NCBI RefSeq assembly: GCF_900087015.1
Contig: NZ_FLKP01000002.1
Coordinates: forward strand, 1,550,001-1,614,000
Source: Christensenella timonensis
GTDB lineage: Bacteria; Bacillota; Clostridia; Christensenellales; Christensenellaceae
Direction: 5' to 3'
DNA length: 64,000 nucleotides
Both the position numbers and the translations under genes were made by a program. Position 1 is the first letter of the stretch. Each line of letters begins with the position of its first letter. The notes beneath the pieces were generated by a model. It made no database searches. It saw only the letters and a program-made list of their open reading frames with translations, and was not told where the DNA came from. Positions 36,899 through 46,870 of this stretch are shown piece after piece.

Positions 36899-37198
36899 AT
36901 GTATGAATCGAAATTGAAATCAAGGGAACTGGATACGCTCTTCAAGGCGGTTTTATCGCTCAAAAGCGAGGAAGAATGTTACATGTTTTTTGAGGATCTG
37001 TGCACGGTGGCCGAGCTTTCAGCGATCGGGCAGCGTTATAAGGTTGCCCAGATGCTGCGCGACAAAACGACATGCCACGCGATCGCGGAAAAAACAGGAG
37101 CATCGACCGCGACGATCTCGCGCGTCAACCGCAGCCTCAACTATGGGACGGGCGGTTATGACCTGGTACTGGAAAGAGACAAAAAACGGGGAGAATGA
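36899..37198 (+). CDS. YerC/YecD-family TrpR-like DNA-binding protein
   Basis: 99 residues. Trp-repressor-like helix-turn-helix with ELSAIGQRYKVAQML and the recognition helix TGASTATISRVNRSL. Members are small regulators found upstream of pcrA in many Firmicutes; the ligand and targets are unknown. Tandem TTG-ATG at 36896-36901; ATG 36899 has GAGAGG at a good distance. It overlaps pcrA by four bases (ATGA). Confidence 0.88.
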   Translation: MYESKLKSRELDTLFKAVLSLKSEEECYMFFEDLCTVAELSAIGQRYKVAQMLRDKTTCHAIAEKTGASTATISRVNRSLNYGTGGYDLVLERDKKRGE

Positions 37199-39381
37199 TT
37201 TTGCAGGGATTAAACGATAAGCAGCTTAAGGCAGTCAATACAACAGAGGGTGCAGTCCTGGTACTTGCGGGGGCGGGCAGCGGAAAAACAAGGGTACTTA
37301 CGGAGCGCGTCGCTCATTTGATCAATGAAAAACGCGTTGCGCCATGGCAGATTTTAGCGATCACCTTTACCAACAAAGCTGCGCAGGAGATGAAAGACCG
37401 GATCGCGGGTATCATTGTTGCGGATATGCGCGATATGTGGATCAGCACGTTCCATGCGATGTGTATGCGTATGCTGCGCAAATATGCGGACAGGATCGGT
37501 TATACGAGCAGTTTTTTGATCTATGACACGGACGATTCGCTGCGCATTATCAAAAAGATACTGGAAAACATGGGGCTCAAGGAAGACAAGATGTATTCCG
37601 ACCGCTACATGAAGAACCTGATCAGCAAATATAAGAACGACAGTACGACGCTGGATTTTGATACTTACGCGGAAATGAAAAATCCCTTTATCGCGGAACA
37701 TGCAGGGGAAATATATGAAAAATACCATAGCGAGCTGAAAAAGCAGAACGCGATGGATTTTGACGATTTGCTTTTGAATACATTGACGCTGCTCGAAACG
37801 GATGAGGAAGCGCGTACGTTTTACCAGAACAAGTTCCGTTACATTTTGGTAGACGAATACCAGGATACGAATATGGTGCAGTATAAACTGGTCAAGATAT
37901 TATCGGAAGGTTATGGCAATATCTTTGTTGTAGGTGACGACGACCAGTCCATCTATGCTTTTCGCGGTGCGAATATCCGCAACATCTTGGAGTTTGAAAA
38001 GGATTTTCCGGGGGCGACGGTCATACGCCTCGAGCAGAATTACCGTTCGGATAAAAAAATCCTCGATGTAGCGAACTGCGTGATCAAGAACAACGAGGGG
38101 CGCAAGGGGAAGACACTGTGGAGCGAGATAACGAGCGGGGATAAGCCCGTTCTTTATACGGCGAACAGCGAATTTGAGGAAGCGGAAACCATCGCCCGCG
38201 AGATACAGCGTTTATCGGACGAGGGCGTCCGTTATGCGGATATGGCGATACTGTACCGCATCCATACGCTTTCGAGGATATTGGAAGAAAAGCTGCGCAT
38301 GTACGCTGTCCCATACCGCATTTATGGCGGCATCAGCTTTTACGAGCGCAAAGAAATCAAGGATATGGTGGCCTATCTCAATATCATCGCCAACCCGGCG
38401 GCGGACTTGCAGCTTATGCGCATCATCAATACGCCCAAACGTGCGATCGGCGAGGCCAAGGTAACGGCAATCGCGCAAGCGGCGGCGTATAACGGTATTT
38501 CCATGCTGGAAGCGATACAAAATGCCAATGTGCTGCTGACGGATAAGGCGCTCAATAAAAAAGCGAATGAGTTTTATGAAATGTACGAGCAAATCAGCGA
38601 AGGTTATGCCGATTTGCCGGTGCACGAGGTTTTGGAGCGCGCATACGACCTCTCCGGGTATAAAGCGATGCTGGAAGACGACCAGTCGCCCGAAAGCGAA
38701 GCGCGGATGGAGAATATCGCCGAACTGATCAACTCGGCCTATACCTACGGCCAGGAAGAAGGGGCGAGCCTCGAAGGGTTCTTGCAGAACATCGCCCTGA
38801 TCACCGACCTTGACAGCATGGACGATAAGGGCGGCGTAACGCTGATGACCATGCATGCGGCCAAGGGACTGGAATTTGACGTGGTCTTTGTGGCGGGCAT
38901 GGACGAAAGCATATTTCCCAGCCAGCGTGCGATCGACGAGGATAATATCGAAGAGGAGCGCCGGCTATGCTATGTTGCGGTGACGCGCGCCAAAAAGAAC
39001 CTTTACCTGACACATGCGCAAATGCGTACGTTGTACGGCCGTACGCAGCCCTCCGTACCTTCGCGCTTCCTAGACGAGATCGATGAAGAAATGATCAACC
39101 ACGTCAATAAGGGGAGAAGGCCTGTGATCGCGGAGCATAAACAGGAACGTTCCCCTGTAAAACCACTTTTCAGCGGTATCCTTCCGGGTAAAAAGCAGGC
39201 GCCGCAAAAGGTGAGTGGGGATTACCGGGTCGGCACGGTCGTGGAGCATAAAACGTTTGGACGCGGGAAAATCAAATCCATTGCAGGCGCAGGGCAGGCG
39301 CAGGTCGCGGTCGTTGATTTTTACGAGGTAGGCGAAAAAAAGATGTTCCTTGCCTTTGCTTCCCTTAAAATTTTGAAATAG
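37195..39381 (+). CDS. pcrA: ATP-dependent DNA helicase PcrA/UvrD
   Basis: Superfamily 1A 3'-5' helicase for repair and plasmid replication. 728 residues. Motif I GAGSGKT, Ia TFTNKAA, II VDEYQDTN, III GDDDQSIYAFRGA, IV RLEQNYRSD, V MTMHAAKGLEFDVVF, VI AVTRAKKNL. The C-terminal tail (about 650-728) ends in a Tudor-like VEHKTFGRGKI segment that contacts RNA polymerase in relatives. ligA follows after nine bases. Confidence 0.96.
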   Translation: MILQGLNDKQLKAVNTTEGAVLVLAGAGSGKTRVLTERVAHLINEKRVAPWQILAITFTNKAAQEMKDRIAGIIVADMRDMWISTFHAMCMRMLRKYADRIGYTSSFLIYDTDDSLRIIKKILENMGLKEDKMYSDRYMKNLISKYKNDSTTLDFDTYAEMKNPFIAEHAGEIYEKYHSELKKQNAMDFDDLLLNTLTLLETDEEARTFYQNKFRYILVDEYQDTNMVQYKLVKILSEGYGNIFVVGDDDQSIYAFRGANIRNILEFEKDFPGATVIRLEQNYRSDKKILDVANCVIKNNEGRKGKTLWSEITSGDKPVLYTANSEFEEAETIAREIQRLSDEGVRYADMAILYRIHTLSRILEEKLRMYAVPYRIYGGISFYERKEIKDMVAYLNIIANPAADLQLMRIINTPKRAIGEAKVTAIAQAAAYNGISMLEAIQNANVLLTDKALNKKANEFYEMYEQISEGYADLPVHEVLERAYDLSGYKAMLEDDQSPESEARMENIAELINSAYTYGQEEGASLEGFLQNIALITDLDSMDDKGGVTLMTMHAAKGLEFDVVFVAGMDESIFPSQRAIDEDNIEEERRLCYVAVTRAKKNLYLTHAQMRTLYGRTQPSVPSRFLDEIDEEMINHVNKGRRPVIAEHKQERSPVKPLFSGILPGKKQAPQKVSGDYRVGTVVEHKTFGRGKIKSIAGAGQAQVAVVDFYEVGEKKMFLAFASLKILK

Positions 39382-39390
39382 GTGTCTTGT

Positions 39391-41358
39391 ATGGAACGCA
39401 TGAGAGAATTGATCGACCAACTGAATGATTATGCCTACCGCTACTATGTACTGGACGATCCCGCTGTTGCGGACGCGGAGTATGACAGGCTGTATGACGA
39501 GCTAGTGCAGCTGGAAAAGGAAAGCGGGCACATCGAGCCGGATTCGCCGACGCAGCGTGTGGGCGGAAAGCTGCTGGAAGGGTTTACGAAGCATGTGCAC
39601 CTCGCGCCGCTGTGGAGCCTGGATAAGGCGCAGAGCCTGGAAGAAGTGACTTTGTGGCAGCAGCGTACCAATAAACAGATCGAGCAGCTCGGGCTCAAGC
39701 CGGCAAGTTATTCGTTGGAATACAAATTTGACGGCCTCACCATCAACCTGACGTATGACGGCGGGCTGTTTGTAGGCGCGGCAACGCGCGGAAATGGTGA
39801 AGTGGGGGAAGATGTCACAGAACAAGTCAGAACGATACAGTCTATCCCACTTAAAATTGATTTTAAGGGCAAAATGGAAGTGCAGGGAGAAGCGATCATG
39901 CATCTCTCCACTTTGGAGGAGTATAACAAAACGGCGGAAGAACCGCTGAAAAATGCGCGGAATGCCGCCGCGGGCGCCATACGCAACTTAGATCCGGCAC
40001 AGACGGCAAAACGCAGGCTGGACGCCTTTATTTACAATGTCGGTTATATTGAAGGCAGGGAGTTTGCCGATCATATGGAAATGATCTCCTTTTTGCGGGA
40101 GAACAAATTCCATGTGAGCGACTATGAAAAAGTATTCCGGGATGTGACGGAAATCCAGGCCGCGCTTGACGAGGTCGAGGAAACGCGCAGTAAGCTCGAT
40201 TTCCTGATCGACGGGATGGTGATCAAGATCACGGATTTTGCGACGCGCGAGGCGCTTTCGTATACGCAGAAATTCCCGCGCTGGGCGATCGCCTATAAAT
40301 TTGCCGCGGAGGAAATGACAACGGAAATATTGGACGTAACGTGGGACGTCGGCAGGACGGGCAAACTGACGCCGCTTGCGCACGTAGAGCCGGTGGAGCT
40401 TGCTGGCGCGACGATCCGCCGCGCGACGCTCAATAATTTTGAGGATATCCAGCGCAAAAATGTTGCGCTGCACGCAACGGTGTTCATTCGACGTTCCAAC
40501 GATGTGATCCCTGAAATATTGGGGGCGTCGCCGCTGCAGGAGAAGGAATTGATCCCGATCGAAAAGCCGGAATTTTGCCCGGCGTGCGGCACGAAGCTCG
40601 AAGAAATCGGCCCCAATCTGTTTTGCCCCAATTCCTTGAGCTGCAAGCCGCAGCTTACCTCGCGCATGGTGCATTTTACGTCGCGCGACGCGATGGATAT
40701 CGAGCACCTGAGCGACAAGACGATTGAGCTTCTGTTCGAGAAGCTGGATATCAAGGATGTTGCAGGCATCTACACGGTGACGCGCGAGCAGCTTTTGGAG
40801 CAGGAGGGCTTCAAGGACAAACGTGCGGATAATATTTTGGCTGCGATCGAGGCGAGTAAAAAACCGCCGCTTAACCATTTTATTTATGCGCTGGGGATCG
40901 AAAATGTGGGGAAGAAAACGGCGAAGGACTTATCACGTACCTTCCGCACGTACGAAGGAATCAAGAACGCGACCTATGACGAGCTGGTTGCCATAGACGA
41001 TATCGGCGGTGTGGTCGCGCAGGATATCATCGATTTCTTCCACAACGAGGCATATATGCGGGTGGTGCAGGAGCTGTTCGACGCGGGTGTCGTGCCTATG
41101 GATGACGAAGGTATGCCGCAGGGCGGTATCTTTGAAGGCAAGACTTTTGTGCTCACGGGAACGCTCACACGGTTTACGAGAAAGCAGGCGCAGGAGCTGA
41201 TCGAAAAGCTGGGCGGGCGCGCAAATTCATCTGTCAGCGCGAAAACAGACTATGTGATCGCAGGTGACAACGCGGGGAGCAAGCTCGTTAAGGCCCAAAA
41301 GCTGGGTGTAACGATATTGACGGAAGAAGAATTCGAGAAAATGACTTCCGAAAATTGA
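39391..41358 (+). CDS. ligA: NAD-dependent DNA ligase
   Basis: Seals nicks at replication and repair. 655 residues. Adenylation domain with catalytic lysine K112 (EYKFDG), OB fold, four-cysteine zinc finger (CPACGTKLEE...CPNSLSC), HhH repeats, and C-terminal BRCT domain (about 575-655, GKTFVLTGTLTRFTRKQ). The ATG at 39391 follows AGGTG by six bases; a GTG three codons earlier is less likely. Confidence 0.97.
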   Translation: MERMRELIDQLNDYAYRYYVLDDPAVADAEYDRLYDELVQLEKESGHIEPDSPTQRVGGKLLEGFTKHVHLAPLWSLDKAQSLEEVTLWQQRTNKQIEQLGLKPASYSLEYKFDGLTINLTYDGGLFVGAATRGNGEVGEDVTEQVRTIQSIPLKIDFKGKMEVQGEAIMHLSTLEEYNKTAEEPLKNARNAAAGAIRNLDPAQTAKRRLDAFIYNVGYIEGREFADHMEMISFLRENKFHVSDYEKVFRDVTEIQAALDEVEETRSKLDFLIDGMVIKITDFATREALSYTQKFPRWAIAYKFAAEEMTTEILDVTWDVGRTGKLTPLAHVEPVELAGATIRRATLNNFEDIQRKNVALHATVFIRRSNDVIPEILGASPLQEKELIPIEKPEFCPACGTKLEEIGPNLFCPNSLSCKPQLTSRMVHFTSRDAMDIEHLSDKTIELLFEKLDIKDVAGIYTVTREQLLEQEGFKDKRADNILAAIEASKKPPLNHFIYALGIENVGKKTAKDLSRTFRTYEGIKNATYDELVAIDDIGGVVAQDIIDFFHNEAYMRVVQELFDAGVVPMDDEGMPQGGIFEGKTFVLTGTLTRFTRKQAQELIEKLGGRANSSVSAKTDYVIAGDNAGSKLVKAQKLGVTILTEEEFEKMTSEN

Positions 41359-41387
41359 TGGAGGATACCCAGAAAAGACCTGTTTTA

Positions 41388-41396
41388 TGATATAAT
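41388..41396 (+). promoter_or_regulatory. Probable extended -10 promoter of gatCAB
   Basis: TGATATAAT, a perfect extended -10, 40 bases before gatC. No clear -35. Confidence 0.55.
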
Positions 41397-41436
41397 GAAT
41401 TATTCATAATTTTAAAACGGACATGGAGGATTGCAT

Positions 41437-41724
41437 ATGCGTGTAACGATGGAAGAAGTGGAAAAAATCGCATCGCTTTCGATGCTGAGTTTAGACGATG
41501 ACAAAAAGAAAATGCTGCAAAAGAATTTAGACGATATCCTGGAGCATGCGGAAAAATTGAATGAGCTCGATACAAAGGACGTCGAACCGACGAGTTATAT
41601 TTTGAAACAGCAAAACGTCATGCGCGAGGATGTGCCCGGCAAGGTTTGGGATCGGGACGATATGCTGAAAAACGCAGCGGAAACAGACGAAGGGTGCTTC
41701 GTTGTACCCAAAGTCATGGACTGA
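41437..41724 (+). CDS. gatC: Aspartyl/glutamyl-tRNA amidotransferase subunit C
   Basis: Small linker subunit of GatCAB that makes Gln-tRNA(Gln) and Asn-tRNA(Asn) by transamidation. 95 residues. The N-terminal MEEVEKIASLSMLSL helix and the C-terminal V..DVP...D..L..A pattern are those of the family. ATG 41437 is seven bases after GGAGG; a TTG two codons before is too close. Confidence 0.94.
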   Translation: MRVTMEEVEKIASLSMLSLDDDKKKMLQKNLDDILEHAEKLNELDTKDVEPTSYILKQQNVMREDVPGKVWDRDDMLKNAAETDEGCFVVPKVMD

Positions 41725-41734
41725 GGAGGAAGCC

Positions 41735-43189
41735 ATGGAACTGAATTCATTAAGCATCAGGCAGGCATCAGAGCTGCTTGAAACAAAGGAAGCCTCCTCG
41801 CAAGAGCTCACCCAGGCGTGTATCGACAGGATCGAGGCAGTAGAACCGAAGATCAACGCGCTGGTGACCGTGTGTGCGGACGAAGCGCTGGCGGCAGCAA
41901 AAAAAGTGGACGAAAAGCGTGCAAAAGGTGAGAAGCTCGGCAGGCTGGCAGGAATCCCCGCGATCATCAAAGATAATATGTGTACGAAAGGCGTGCTATC
42001 GACGGCTTCCTCGAAAATGCTTTACAATTACAAGCCCGTTTACGACGCGACTGTAATAGAAAAGCTTAAGGCAGAAGATTATGTCATGGTGGCCAAGGCG
42101 AACATGGATGAATTTGCCATGGGTTCTTCTACGGAAACGTCGTACTTTGGCGTGACAAAAAATCCATGGGATACGAGCCGCGTGCCCGGCGGTTCTTCGG
42201 GCGGCAGCGCGGCGTGCGTTGCGGCAGATGAGGCGATATTCTCTTTGGGATCCGATACGGGCGGCAGCGTGCGCCAGCCGGCGGCCTTTTGCGGCGTGGT
42301 GGGTTTAAAGCCCACATACGGGACGGTTTCGCGTTATGGCCTGATGGCTTTTGCTTCTTCGCTTGACCAGATCGGCCCGCTTACAAAGAATGTCGAAGAT
42401 TCGGCTTTTGTGATGGATATCATCGCAGGAAACGATCAACGGGATTCCACATCGGCGATCATGGGCTACCCGCACTATGGCGAGGGTATGAAAGAGGATA
42501 TCAAGGGGATGAAAGTGGGTATCCCCAAGGAGTATTTGGCGCAGGATATCGATCCTGAGGTAAAACAGTCCTACTTGGATGCGATCAAAACCTTTGAAAA
42601 GATGGGTGCGATCGTGGAGGAAACTTCGCTGCCTACGTTCGATTATGCGCTTTCCGCGTATTATGTGATCGCGTCCGCGGAGGTAGCCTCCAACCTGTCG
42701 CGCTTTGACGGCATCCGCTATGGGTATCGCAGCGAGCACTGCGGCGATTTGAAGCAAATGTACAAAAATACGCGCAGCGAGGGCTTCGGAGACGAAACAA
42801 AACGCCGCATCATGCTGGGAAATTATGTGCTTAGCTCCGGCTATTACGACGCTTATTATCTGAAAGCCCTCAAGGTCAAGACACTGATCAAAAACGATTT
42901 TGACCGCCTGTTTGAAAAATATGATGTTTTATTGTCTCCCACGGCGCCGACGCCGGCCTTTACGATCGGCGCAAAGGCTACGCCGCTGGAAATGTATGTG
43001 AACGACTTGTTTACGGTTCCGGTCAATATCGCGGGCATGGCGGCAATTTCCGTGCCGTCGGGCACAACGAAGGAAGGGCTTCCGGTTTCCGTGCAGATGA
43101 TCGCAAAAGCGTTTGACGAAAACACGATGTTCCGCGCGGCCTGGAACTACGAGCAGGCAGTGAAATTTGATAAAAAACCGACGTTATGA
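41735..43189 (+). CDS. gatA: Aspartyl/glutamyl-tRNA amidotransferase subunit A
   Basis: Amidase subunit that releases ammonia from glutamine. 484 residues. Amidase signature GGSSGGSAA with the catalytic serine, and the lysine in PAIIKDNM. The Ser-cisSer-Lys triad is complete (SDTGGSVRQPA). Start 41735 has GAGGAGG upstream and gives the standard N-terminus. gatB follows 13 bases later. Confidence 0.97.
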   Translation: MELNSLSIRQASELLETKEASSQELTQACIDRIEAVEPKINALVTVCADEALAAAKKVDEKRAKGEKLGRLAGIPAIIKDNMCTKGVLSTASSKMLYNYKPVYDATVIEKLKAEDYVMVAKANMDEFAMGSSTETSYFGVTKNPWDTSRVPGGSSGGSAACVAADEAIFSLGSDTGGSVRQPAAFCGVVGLKPTYGTVSRYGLMAFASSLDQIGPLTKNVEDSAFVMDIIAGNDQRDSTSAIMGYPHYGEGMKEDIKGMKVGIPKEYLAQDIDPEVKQSYLDAIKTFEKMGAIVEETSLPTFDYALSAYYVIASAEVASNLSRFDGIRYGYRSEHCGDLKQMYKNTRSEGFGDETKRRIMLGNYVLSSGYYDAYYLKALKVKTLIKNDFDRLFEKYDVLLSPTAPTPAFTIGAKATPLEMYVNDLFTVPVNIAGMAAISVPSGTTKEGLPVSVQMIAKAFDENTMFRAAWNYEQAVKFDKKPTL

Positions 43190-43202
43190 TGAGAGGAAAA
43201 CG

Positions 43203-44630
43203 ATGAGATACGAAACAGTCATTGGCCTTGAAGTCCATGTTGAAATGGCTACCAAAACAAAAATATTTTGTTCATGCAAGAATGAATTCGGCAGTGCGCC
43301 CAACACAAACGTATGCCCGGTATGCCTTTCCATGCCGGGGACGCTGCCCGTATTGAATGAGGAAGCGGTGGAATACGGCGTGCGCGCGGGGCTTTCGCTC
43401 AATTGCGAGATCCCCAATTTTTCCAAGCTTGACAGGAAAGGCTATTTTTATCCCGACCTTGCCAAGGCATACCAGATTTCGCAGTTTGACTATCCGCTTT
43501 GCTCACACGGGGAGGTGGAGCTTGACGTCGACGGGGAAAAGCACAAGATCGGCATCACGCGTATCCATATTGAAGAGGATGCGGGCAAGCTTGTACACCA
43601 GGGATCGGAGAGCCTTGTCGATTATAACCGCGGCGGGGTTCCGCTGATGGAGATCGTTACGGAGCCGGATTTCCGCAACGCTGCACAGGTCAAAGCCTTT
43701 TTGGATACGGTACGCGCCAACATGGAGTATATCGGCGTTTCGGATTGCAAGATGGAAGAGGGTTCCATGCGCTGTGACATCAATATTTCCGTGCGTCCGG
43801 AAGGCTCTGCAGAATATGGTACGCGCAGCGAGCTTAAAAACATCAACAGTATTTCCGCGGCGCAGCGGGCGATCGAGTATGAGTCTAGGCGTCACATCGA
43901 AGTGATTGAGGACGGCGGCAGTATCGTACAGGAAACACGCCGCTGGGACGATGGCAAAGGAAAAACGTTCCCTATGCGTGATAAGGAAGAAGCGCATGAT
44001 TACCGCTATTTTCCTGATCCTGACCTGGTACCCGTCTATCTGACAGATGAGCGGATCGCGCGAATTAAGGATTCCTTGCCGGAGCTTCCGGCCGCCAAGC
44101 GCGAAAGGTATGTGACGGAATTTGGTTTGCCGGAGTATGATGCGGGCGTGTTGACAATGTCCAAATATACGGCGAAGCTCTTTGAAGATTGTGTGGCGAT
44201 CTATCCGGAAGCCAAGGCGGTCAGTAATTATATCATGGTCGACCTCGCGCGGCTTTTGAAGGAAAACAATGTGGACGCCAAGGATATCCCGGTATCCCCG
44301 CAGGATCTCACAGACCTTTTGAAGCTGGTAAGCGAGGGCGTGATCAATTCGAGCGTGGGTAAGCAGGTCTTTGAAGAAATGTTCAAAACAGGCAAAAAGC
44401 CTGCACAGATCGTGGAAGAAAAGGATTTGAAGCAGACCGATAATGCAGATGAGATCCTTTCAATTGTCCAGCAGATCATTCAGGACAATCCAAAACCGGT
44501 AGCGGATTATAAAGGCGGCAACGCAAAGGCAATGACCTTCTTTGTAGGACAGGTCATGAAAGCGACCAAAGGGAAAGCAAATCCCAAAACGGTAAACGAG
44601 CTGGTAAAGGCAGAACTGGAAAAGGCATGA
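43203..44630 (+). CDS. gatB: Aspartyl/glutamyl-tRNA amidotransferase subunit B
   Basis: Activates Glu- or Asp-tRNA and transfers ammonia from GatA. 475 residues. N-terminal YETVIGLEVHVEM, FCSC...CPVCLSMPG zinc-site cysteines, and GVPLMEIVTEPD are family signatures; the C-terminal YqeY-like tail is present. Overlaps the next gene by ATGA. Confidence 0.97.
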   Translation: MRYETVIGLEVHVEMATKTKIFCSCKNEFGSAPNTNVCPVCLSMPGTLPVLNEEAVEYGVRAGLSLNCEIPNFSKLDRKGYFYPDLAKAYQISQFDYPLCSHGEVELDVDGEKHKIGITRIHIEEDAGKLVHQGSESLVDYNRGGVPLMEIVTEPDFRNAAQVKAFLDTVRANMEYIGVSDCKMEEGSMRCDINISVRPEGSAEYGTRSELKNINSISAAQRAIEYESRRHIEVIEDGGSIVQETRRWDDGKGKTFPMRDKEEAHDYRYFPDPDLVPVYLTDERIARIKDSLPELPAAKRERYVTEFGLPEYDAGVLTMSKYTAKLFEDCVAIYPEAKAVSNYIMVDLARLLKENNVDAKDIPVSPQDLTDLLKLVSEGVINSSVGKQVFEEMFKTGKKPAQIVEEKDLKQTDNADEILSIVQQIIQDNPKPVADYKGGNAKAMTFFVGQVMKATKGKANPKTVNELVKAELEKA

Positions 44631-45625
44631 AGCAGGGAAAATTGACCAACGAGAAACTGCAGGAATTCATCATCGATCAAATTACGCCCAGGAACGCAGA
44701 AACCGTAGTTGGTGCAGGCGTGGGCGAAGATTGCTGTGCGGTGCGCCTGGAAGGCGGGTTGTGTATCGTATCGACCGACCCGATCACTGCTGCGAGTGAG
44801 CAAACAGGAACGCTGGCGATCCATATCAACGCAAACGATATCGCTGCCGCAGGGGCGAGACCCCTTGCGGCGTTGGTAACGCTGCTGATCCCGCCGTCAG
44901 CGACAGAAGAACGTGTTTCCAAGGTAATGCAGCAACTGATCCAGACGGCCGAGGGGCTCGGGATCGATATCATCGGCGGGCATACGGAGGTAACGGACAG
45001 CGTAAACCGCCTGATCGTTTCCGTCACGATGATCGGTAAGCCGGTGGCGCCAGGCAGGATATTCAAAACCGCAGATATGAAGATGGGGGAAGATATTATC
45101 CTGACCAAGTACGCGGGGCTGGAGGGAACGAGCATCATTGCCAGTGATTTTGCCAGCGAGCTGGATGGGCTCCTGACACAGGAAGATCAAGAGCAGCTTG
45201 CGCAGATCAAGGATTCCTTAAGCGTTGTCACGGATGGGACAGTTGCGGCGAGCGTCGCAGGGGTTTCTGCGATGCACGATGTGACCGAGGGGGGCGTGAT
45301 CGGTGCGCTGTGCGAAATGTGCGGCGCCTCTGGTACGGGTGCGGACGTTGATTTTGGGAAGATTCCTATATACCCTGTGACACGTAAAATATGCGGACAC
45401 TACGGGATCGACGTCTTTGGGCTGATATCGAGCGGCAGTATGCTGATCACTGCCCAAAACGGCGAAGAAGTCGTGAAAGCGCTTGCAAAAGCGGGCGTAG
45501 GAGCGGCTGTGATCGGCAAGGTGACCACGCGAGGGGTTTTCGATATATCCGGCGGGAAACGCAGGGAACTCACCCCTTACCGGGCGGACGAATTATATGA
45601 GGTCTTGAAAAGACGGGCTTTTTAA
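44627..45625 (+). CDS. HypE-like AIR-synthase-family protein
   Basis: 332 residues. The AIR synthase fold shows in GVGEDCCAVRL, the HINANDIAAAGARPL segment (cf. PurM/HypE) and HDVTEGGVIGALCEM. True HypE proteins end in a PRxC motif whose Cys is carbamoylated; this one ends LKRRAF with no cysteine, so it should not act in NiFe cofactor assembly. An ATP-dependent enzyme on an unknown amide or formyl substrate is the most that can be said. It is translationally coupled to gatB. Confidence 0.8.
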   Translation: MKQGKLTNEKLQEFIIDQITPRNAETVVGAGVGEDCCAVRLEGGLCIVSTDPITAASEQTGTLAIHINANDIAAAGARPLAALVTLLIPPSATEERVSKVMQQLIQTAEGLGIDIIGGHTEVTDSVNRLIVSVTMIGKPVAPGRIFKTADMKMGEDIILTKYAGLEGTSIIASDFASELDGLLTQEDQEQLAQIKDSLSVVTDGTVAASVAGVSAMHDVTEGGVIGALCEMCGASGTGADVDFGKIPIYPVTRKICGHYGIDVFGLISSGSMLITAQNGEEVVKALAKAGVGAAVIGKVTTRGVFDISGGKRRELTPYRADELYEVLKRRAF

Positions 45626-45682
45626 ACGGGCCGTTTTATGATATACTATAGGGCAGCGATTTAGGGAAGAGGGATTATCATT

Positions 45683-46558
45683 TTGAAAAGCATGACAGGC
45701 TTTGGAAAAAGCGAAATTGCGATCGATGGCAGAAGGATGCGTGTGGAGATCAAGACGGTGAACCACCGTTTTCTGGATATCAACATCCGCCAGCCGCGCT
45801 TCATGATGTTTTTGGAAGAGGATGCCCGCAAATTTTTGAAGCAATCCTTGAGCCGCGGCCGGGTGGAGGTGTTCATCAATTATTCGTCGGAGCGCCTGGA
45901 TGCTAAAAAAGTGATCGCGGATATGCCGCTGCTGCACGCTTACCTCAATGCGGCCAGGGAAATCTGCGCCAAAACGGGCGTTGCGGACGACCTTACGGTT
46001 TCGCAGCTGATGAGGCTGCCGGACGCGGTCACCTATGAAGATGAGAATTCCGATCAGGATGCATTGCGTGAACTGTTGTTCACAAACCTCGAAGCGGCGC
46101 TCAGGGAATTATCAGCGGCACGCGAAAAAGAAGGCGCGCAGTTGAAAAAGGATATCGATGCAAGGCTGGATATGATCCTTTCTTATGTGGAAACGATTGC
46201 GGGAAAAGAACATGTGATCGTTGAAGAATATAAGAAAAAGCTGCAAGACAGGATCGAGGATATTTTGGACGGCGCGGAGGTCGACGAGCAAAAGCTCGCG
46301 CAGGAAGTTGCTTTTTACGCCGACCGCTGCAACATCACGGAGGAACTGGTGCGCCTTAAAAGCCATGTCAAGCAGATGAAGGCAAGCGGGGAGGAAACGA
46401 CGCCGCAGGGGCGCAATATGGATTTCATCGTACAGGAATTGAACCGCGAATTTAACACGATCGGCTCCAAAACACAGGATGGCGAGATACTGAAAATGGT
46501 GATTGCCGGAAAAGGTGAAGTGGAAAAGATACGGGAGCAGATACAGAACATCGAATAA
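45683..46558 (+). CDS. YicC/YloC-family endoribonuclease
   Basis: 291 residues. Begins [10 protein letters not shown], the diagnostic start of the YicC family, and ends with the conserved region [26 protein letters not shown] (a DUF1732-type end). Members have been reported to be RNases. The start is a TTG at 45683, supported by the family N-terminus and by GAGGG upstream; the next ATG would cut the motif. remA follows 13 bases later. Confidence 0.92.
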   Translation: MKSMTGFGKSEIAIDGRRMRVEIKTVNHRFLDINIRQPRFMMFLEEDARKFLKQSLSRGRVEVFINYSSERLDAKKVIADMPLLHAYLNAAREICAKTGVADDLTVSQLMRLPDAVTYEDENSDQDALRELLFTNLEAALRELSAAREKEGAQLKKDIDARLDMILSYVETIAGKEHVIVEEYKKKLQDRIEDILDGAEVDEQKLAQEVAFYADRCNITEELVRLKSHVKQMKASGEETTPQGRNMDFIVQELNREFNTIGSKTQDGEILKMVIAGKGEVEKIREQIQNIE

Positions 46559-46571
46559 ACAGGAGGAAAGA

Positions 46572-46835
46572 ATGGCTATCAAATTGATCAATATTGGTTT
46601 TGGTAATATTGTTTCAGCCAACAGGCTGATCGCGATCGTCAGTCCGGAATCTGCGCCCATCAAGCGTATTATTTCGGAAGCGCGTGCAAAGGGCATGCTG
46701 ATCGACGCAACTTACGGACGCCGTACGCGTGCCGTGGTCATTATGGACAGCGATCACGTGATTTTGTCGGCAGTGCAGCCGGAAACGGTAGCGCACAGGA
46801 TCGTATCCAAGGATAACGACGAACAGGACGACTAA
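46572..46835 (+). CDS. remA: RemA-family regulator (DUF370)
   Basis: 87 residues. N-terminal [16 protein letters not shown] and the [14 protein letters not shown] centre are typical. In Bacillus, RemA is a DNA-binding activator of matrix genes; here the target is unknown. AGGAGG precedes the ATG. Between yicC and gmk, the common Firmicutes order. Confidence 0.92.
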   Translation: MAIKLINIGFGNIVSANRLIAIVSPESAPIKRIISEARAKGMLIDATYGRRTRAVVIMDSDHVILSAVQPETVAHRIVSKDNDEQDD

Positions 46836-46870
46836 GATAAAAATAGCCAGTGGGGGTAAAAATAAGGCGC

